Source: Lysobacterales bacterium
Lineage (GTDB): Bacteria; Pseudomonadota; Gammaproteobacteria; Xanthomonadales; SZUA-5
NCBI GenBank assembly: GCA_024710675.1
Contig: JANJUH010000029.1
Span: forward strand, 1-9,122
Direction: 5' to 3'
Length of the DNA: 9,122 bases
Shown piece by piece: positions 5,623 to 9,122 of the stretch. Within the stretch, counting starts at the first letter, position 1, and every line of letters begins with the position of its first letter. The translations under genes and the position numbers were made by a program. Under the pieces are notes generated by a model. That model did not search any database and was not told where the DNA came from. It saw only the letters and a list, made by a program, of their open reading frames with translations.

Positions 5623-6039
5623 GTGCTCGAATCGGCCGGAACATCCCTGCAGGGGCTGCCCACCTTCCTCGCCTACTTCGGGCTGGCGATCGGCTTGATG
5701 CTGGTCTACCTCTATCTCTACACCCTGCTGACGCCGCAGCACGAGTTCGTGCTGATCCGCCTGAACAATCACGCCGCCGCCACCGCGCTCGGTGGCTCGC
5801 TGATCGGCTTCGCGCTGCCGCTGCATGCCGCGATCACCAATGCGATCGGGCTGGTCGACTGCGCGCTCTGGGGCCTGGTGGCCCTGGTGATCCAGGTGCT
5901 GACTTTCGTCGTGCTGCGCTTGGTCCTGGCCGGCCTGCCCGACCGGATCGCGCGCGGCGAGCAGGCGGCAGCCAGCCTGGTGGCCTCGGTGTCGATCACC
6001 GTGGGCCTGCTGAATGCCGCGGCGATGACCTATTACTGA
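5623..6039 (+). CDS. DUF350 (YjfL-like) integral membrane protein
   Basis: This 138-residue hydrophobic protein has four predicted membrane helices at about 13-35, 53-75, 80-105 and 115-134, in the two-by-two arrangement of DUF350 proteins, and its length is normal for the family. Recognisable features are the charged turn between helices 1 and 2 (TPQHEFVLIRLNNHAAATALGG, which starts near residue 37) and the GLPDRIARGEQAAA loop (104-117). Family members sit in the inner membrane; their biochemical role is not established, though some relatives occur in envelope-stress gene clusters. The start is a GTG at 5623, chosen for its ribosome site at 5610-5614. A strong-looking ATG at 5589 is out of frame and gives an arginine-rich shadow product. 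The gene follows the kinase by 55 bases and precedes the GNAT gene by 16 bases, so at least the latter is probably co-transcribed. Confidence 0.85.
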   Translation: MLESAGTSLQGLPTFLAYFGLAIGLMLVYLYLYTLLTPQHEFVLIRLNNHAAATALGGSLIGFALPLHAAITNAIGLVDCALWGLVALVIQVLTFVVLRLVLAGLPDRIARGEQAAASLVASVSITVGLLNAAAMTYY

Positions 6040-6055
6040 CGAGCGGCTTCGACCC

Positions 6056-6550
6056 ATGTCCTGGCGCATCGTCCCGATCAGCAGGGTGCCGCAGGTGGTC
6101 GATGTGCTGGCCGAATGGCACCACGCCGAGTGGGGGACGCTGATGCCCGGCTGGTCGCTCGATTCGGCCCGGTCCGAGCTGGAGTCGCACCTCCTTTCGC
6201 CCGCTTGTCCGACCACGCTGGTTGCGCTCGATGCCGGATCTGCCGTGGCGGGATCAGTCAGCCTGGTCATCGAGGACGCCCCGGAGTTCGCCGACCTGTC
6301 GCCCTGGCTGGCCAGCCTTTATGTCGTCCCGGAACAGCGTGGTCGCGGCCTCGGCAGGTCCCTGGTCGGCGCCATGCTGGCCCACGCCCGCGGCGTGGGC
6401 ATCGATCATCTGCACCTGTTCACGCCGGACCATCGCGACTGGTACCAGCGGCTGGGCTGGAGCGCGCTGGGGCCACGGCTGCTGGCGGGTCGCCCGGTCG
6501 AGTTGATGAAGCGTGGCACGGCTTCACTCGACAGCGCCGGCAATCGGTGA
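6056..6550 (+). CDS. GNAT family N-acetyltransferase
   Basis: This 164-residue single-domain protein has the GNAT fold, which moves an acetyl group from acetyl-CoA to an amine. The diagnostic acetyl-CoA loop is in LYVVPEQRGRGLGRSLV (88-104), with Q94-R95-G96-R97-G98-L99-G100 as the pyrophosphate-binding turn after strand 4. The C-terminal WYQRLGW (129-135) is the usual strand 5/helix 4 signature with its conserved tyrosine. A histidine/tryptophan-rich N-terminal stretch (AEWHHAEWG, 19-27) lies where the acceptor site normally forms. The acceptor substrate cannot be named. The ATG at 6056 has only a weak ribosome site, but it lies 16 bases from the preceding stop, consistent with coupling to the DUF350 gene. 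The secreted protease gene starts 37 bases downstream. Confidence 0.9.
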   Translation: MSWRIVPISRVPQVVDVLAEWHHAEWGTLMPGWSLDSARSELESHLLSPACPTTLVALDAGSAVAGSVSLVIEDAPEFADLSPWLASLYVVPEQRGRGLGRSLVGAMLAHARGVGIDHLHLFTPDHRDWYQRLGWSALGPRLLAGRPVELMKRGTASLDSAGNR

Positions 6551-6573
6551 TCGAATGGGAAGTCAAGTTCCCC

Positions 6574-6579
6574 GGGAGG
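6574..6579 (+). promoter_or_regulatory. Strong ribosome site of the protease gene
   Basis: GGGAGG is followed by eight bases and then ATG at 6588. This rejects the longer upstream reading from 6513, which would hide the signal peptide. Confidence 0.75.
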
Positions 6580-6587
6580 TTCAGCTC

Positions 6588-8972
6588 ATGTCGATCGGCA
6601 AGTCACTCAGCGCCGCGCTGCTCGCGGCCCTCGTTTCGTCGGCGGGGTTCGCCGATGCCAAGAGCACGGCGATGACGGATTACATCGTGGTCTTGCGCGC
6701 GCCGCCGGTGGCCGGCTACGACGGAGGCGACAGTCGCTTCGAGGCGATTCCGCGGCGAGCCGACAAGGGCGGCCGCCTCGATGTGCAGAGCCGGCAGGCC
6801 CTGGTCTACGTCGATCACCTCAAGCAGAGCCAGGGCCAGTTCCTGGAGCGCGTCGGATCGCGCTTCGGCCGTGCGCTGGAAGCCAGCCAGCAGATGCAGC
6901 ATGCGCTCAACGCGGTCGTGGTGCGGCTGTCGGCAGACGAGGCCGCGGCCCTCGCCGCGGATGCCGAGGTGCTGCTGGTCGAGGCGCGGCGCGACGAAGT
7001 GCTGAACACCGACGCCGGCCCGAACTTCATCGGCGCCCCGCAATTGTGGATGGGCGCCGCCGGCGCCAGCACCGAGGTCTCGATCTTCGCCAATGGCGTG
7101 GAGGGTGGCTTCGGTACGCCAAACCGCGGCGCAGGCGTGGTCGTCGGCATCATCGATTCCGGCGCCAACATGGCCAGCCCGGCCTTCGCCGATCCCTCGC
7201 CGGACGGCTACGACCACATCAATCCGCTCGGTGGCACGACCCGCCTGGGCTGGTGCAATGCCGGTACCGGGACGGTGACCGAGAACTGCAACGACAAGGT
7301 CATCGGCACCTGGGACTTCGTCGACACGCAGCCGCCCAGCGCCTCGTGCCTCGCGGGCACCTACCGGGAGACGCTGGGCGTCGGCGACGAGAATGGCCAT
7401 GGCTCGCACACGGCCAGCACCTCGGCCGGCAATCCGTGGACCGTTGCGGTCCCGAACGGCAACGGCCTGACGGCGCGGATCTCCGGCGTCGCGCCCCAGG
7501 CCTCCCTGGTGATCTACGACGCCTGCTACTCGTGCACGACGGCCAATGGCCCGACCGGCCTGTGCCCCAGCACGTCGACGGCCGCATCGGTCAACCAGGC
7601 GGTTGCCGATGGCGTGGTCGATGTCATCAACTACTCGATCGGCGGCGGCAACAATCCCTGGTCGGACACCGTCTCGCTGGCGATGCTGAGCGCGCAGAAC
7701 GCCGGCATCCTGGTGTCGGCTTCGGCCGGCAACTCGGGTCCGGCCGCCAACACCCTGGGCCATCGCGAGCCGTGGACGATGACGGTGGGCGCCTCGACCC
7801 ATGACCGCGCGATCTTTTCGGCCGGCGTCTCGGTGCAGTCGCCGGCGCCGCCGGCGGCGCGGCAGAACATCGGTGCGGGGTATGGCAGCGGCAGTCCGAC
7901 GAGCACGGCAACCGCAGCGGTGAAGTTCGCGACGGTGGCCCCGCAGGGCTGTGGCGCGGCCTCGCCGTTCCCGGCCGGCTATTTCACCGGCAACATCGCG
8001 CTGATCGAACGCGGCGGCTGCACCTTTGCCGAGAAGTTCAACAACGCCATCGGCGCCGGCGCGGTCGCGCTGATCGTCTCGAACAATGCGGCCGGTGCGC
8101 CGACCGTGATGGGCAGCGTGCCGACCACCCATCCGAGCGTGATGATTTCGCAGGCTTCCGGGGCTGCGCTGCGCACTTTCGTCGACGCCAATCCCGGCAA
8201 CTCGACCCAAGTGGCGGCGCAGACGCCGGCGCTGCGCTCGATCGACGCCTCCTTCGGCGACATCATGGCGAGCTTCTCCTCGCGCGGGCCCAGCTCCCCG
8301 AGCACCACCTTCCTCGACAGCATCAAGCCGGACGTTGCCGCGCCGGGCGTGTCGATCCTCGCGGTCTATTCCACCGACGGCGGCCCGAACTCCGTGGATT
8401 TCCTGCAAGGCACTTCGATGGCGGCTCCGCATGCCGCGGGTGCCGCGGCGCTGATCAAGGGCGCCCGCCCGGACTGGACGCCGATGGAGATCAAGAGCGC
8501 GCTGGCGATGACCGCGAAGACCTCGATGCTCAAGGAAAACGGCACCACGCCCTCGGATCCCTTCGATCGCGGCGCCGGTCGCGTGCAGCCCTTCAATGCG
8601 GCCAAGGCTGGGCTGGTGCTCAACGAGACCCAGGCCAACTTCCAGGCGGCGAATCCAGCGGGCGGTGGCAACCCGGCCACGCTGAACCTGGCCTCGCTCG
8701 GCAACGACGCCTGCTCGCCGAACTGCGCGTTCACCCGCACCTTCCGCTCGACCGAGGCTGCGGCCGTCACCTGGAACGTCAGCATCACCGGCGTGACCGG
8801 AAGCGCCTCCCCGAGCAGCTTCACCATTCCTGCCGGTGGCACCCAGGCCGTGACGTTCACGATCCAGTCCACCGGGCTCACCACCACCTTCTCCTTCGGT
8901 GAGGCGGTGCTGACCCCGACCTCGGGCAACAGCCCGACGCTGAGGATCCCGATCGCCGTGCGCCTGCCCTGA
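6588..8972 (+). CDS. Secreted subtilisin-like serine protease (S8) with PA insert
   Basis: This 794-residue exported protease would be made as an inactive precursor. A Sec signal peptide occupies residues 1-24 (Lys 5, hydrophobic SLSAALLAALVSSAGF, AXA-type site A22-D-A24). An I9-type inhibitor propeptide follows (about 30-138, starting DYIVVLRAPP). The S8 catalytic domain has Asp 190 in GIIDSG, His 271 in NGHGSHT, oxyanion Asn 382 in SAGNSGP and Ser 610 in GTSMAAP, so the triad is complete. A protease-associated (PA) domain is inserted at about 452-535 (IALIERGGCTFAEKFNNA), as in Vpr-like and plant subtilases. Residues about 683-794 form a beta-rich, fn3/Ig-like C-terminal domain with IPAGGTQAVTFTI. 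Ten or so cysteines suggest disulfides, as expected outside the cytoplasm. No sorting motif, autotransporter barrel or lipobox is seen; secretion across the outer membrane, perhaps by type II, is inferred. The ATG at 6588 is set by GGGAGG at 6574. Substrate unknown. Confidence 0.94.
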   Translation: MSIGKSLSAALLAALVSSAGFADAKSTAMTDYIVVLRAPPVAGYDGGDSRFEAIPRRADKGGRLDVQSRQALVYVDHLKQSQGQFLERVGSRFGRALEASQQMQHALNAVVVRLSADEAAALAADAEVLLVEARRDEVLNTDAGPNFIGAPQLWMGAAGASTEVSIFANGVEGGFGTPNRGAGVVVGIIDSGANMASPAFADPSPDGYDHINPLGGTTRLGWCNAGTGTVTENCNDKVIGTWDFVDTQPPSASCLAGTYRETLGVGDENGHGSHTASTSAGNPWTVAVPNGNGLTARISGVAPQASLVIYDACYSCTTANGPTGLCPSTSTAASVNQAVADGVVDVINYSIGGGNNPWSDTVSLAMLSAQNAGILVSASAGNSGPAANTLGHREPWTMTVGASTHDRAIFSAGVSVQSPAPPAARQNIGAGYGSGSPTSTATAAVKFATVAPQGCGAASPFPAGYFTGNIALIERGGCTFAEKFNNAIGAGAVALIVSNNAAGAPTVMGSVPTTHPSVMISQASGAALRTFVDANPGNSTQVAAQTPALRSIDASFGDIMASFSSRGPSSPSTTFLDSIKPDVAAPGVSILAVYSTDGGPNSVDFLQGTSMAAPHAAGAAALIKGARPDWTPMEIKSALAMTAKTSMLKENGTTPSDPFDRGAGRVQPFNAAKAGLVLNETQANFQAANPAGGGNPATLNLASLGNDACSPNCAFTRTFRSTEAAAVTWNVSITGVTGSASPSSFTIPAGGTQAVTFTIQSTGLTTTFSFGEAVLTPTSGNSPTLRIPIAVRLP

Positions 8973-8973
8973 G

Positions 8974-9000
8974 GCCGGGCACGTCATGACGGAAGCCGGC
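8974..9000 (+). terminator. Weak inverted repeat after the protease gene
   Basis: GCCGG (8974-8978) pairs with CCGGC (8996-9000), and the interior holds the palindrome CGTCATGACG (8982-8991). It lies directly after the protease stop codon, where a terminator would be expected. No U-tract can be judged, because the sequence beyond 9000 consists of G and C runs. Confidence 0.3.
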
Positions 9001-9122
9001 GGGGGGGGGGCCGGCCGGCCCCCCCCCGCCCAAGCACCCCGCCCGCCAAAGGGGGGCCCCGGGGGCGGCCCCCCCCCAACCCCAACCACCCCCCGCCGGG
9101 GGGGGGGGCCACGCGCCCCCGG
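8998..9122. other. Low-complexity G/C homopolymer tail, probable assembly artefact
   Basis: From about 9000 the sequence is almost only G and C, with runs of 9-12 identical bases and a few A residues. It starts with a near-perfect palindrome: GGC plus ten Gs, CCGGCCGG, nine Cs and GCC (8998-9030). The change from normal coding DNA is abrupt. No gene or regulatory site can be trusted here. Likely causes are two-colour sequencing poly-G errors or hairpin-induced misassembly at a contig end. Confidence 0.75.

Noticed and set aside
5589..6143. ATG at 5589 with GGGGAGG before it, opening a 184-codon frame
   Set aside because: Its product is Arg/Pro-rich with no family match. The overlapping frame from GTG 5623 gives a clean four-helix DUF350 protein. 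The ATG probably belongs to a -10-like TATGCT.
6557..6572. GGGAA/TTCCC inverted repeat before the protease gene as an operator
   Set aside because: Only five base pairs with a six-base spacer, no promoter elements nearby; chance is likely.
6513..6587. Upstream extension of the protease by 25 codons
   Set aside because: It would overlap the GNAT gene and bury the signal peptide. The ATG at 6588 has a strong ribosome site.
6603..9089. 828-codon open frame on the minus strand opposite the protease gene
   Set aside because: It is the mirror of a long GC-rich gene whose codon bias removes stops from the opposite strand. Its product is rich in Arg, Gly and Ala with no recognisable domain, and it begins in the unreliable homopolymer tail. 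The plus strand carries a complete protease with all catalytic residues.

Overview
The window is GC-rich, densely coded DNA that reads as a bacterial chromosome, most likely a gammaproteobacterium of the Lysobacterales (Xanthomonadales). The pointers are the slyX-gshA pair with a plant/alphaproteobacterial-type GshA, a TIGR02999-like ECF sigma factor joined to a Ser/Thr kinase, and GTAGGAGCGC-headed REP-like repeats. The taxonomic placement is inference; no rRNA or marker gene is present. There is no tRNA, CRISPR array, prophage or insertion sequence. The right edge (about 9000-9122) degenerates into G and C homopolymer runs and looks like an unreliable contig end.

The left part (1-3403) is all on the minus strand. 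Reading in the direction of transcription, from right to left: slyX (3179-3403) and gshA (1761-3131, TTG start) form a two-gene unit. A pair of inverted REP-like repeats follows gshA. Next is a stand-alone TerB-like gene (1048-1503) with a good intrinsic terminator. After it comes what appears to be a classical leucine attenuator: a TTGACA box, a short leader ORF with six leucine codons within ten codons, a possible antiterminator segment and a strong terminator hairpin. It stands in front of leuA (1-680, cut by the window edge). The leader peptide is too small for routine gene calling and is the most informative regulatory element in the window.

The right part (3451-8972) is on the plus strand. 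An ECF sigma factor overlaps by four bases with a membrane-anchored Ser/Thr protein kinase, a known type of kinase-controlled sigma switch with no classical anti-sigma gene. Three closely spaced genes follow: a four-helix DUF350 membrane protein with its own promoter-like sequence, a GNAT acetyltransferase, and a 794-residue secreted subtilisin-like protease with propeptide, PA insert and C-terminal beta domain. Whether these three belong to the sigma/kinase regulon is unproven.

Most of the window is ordinary housekeeping and signalling content. The points most worth checking are the leu attenuator and its promoter, the short periplasmic part of the kinase, the possibly leaderless sigma-factor mRNA, and the REP-like cluster. 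I see no clear sign of an entirely new system.
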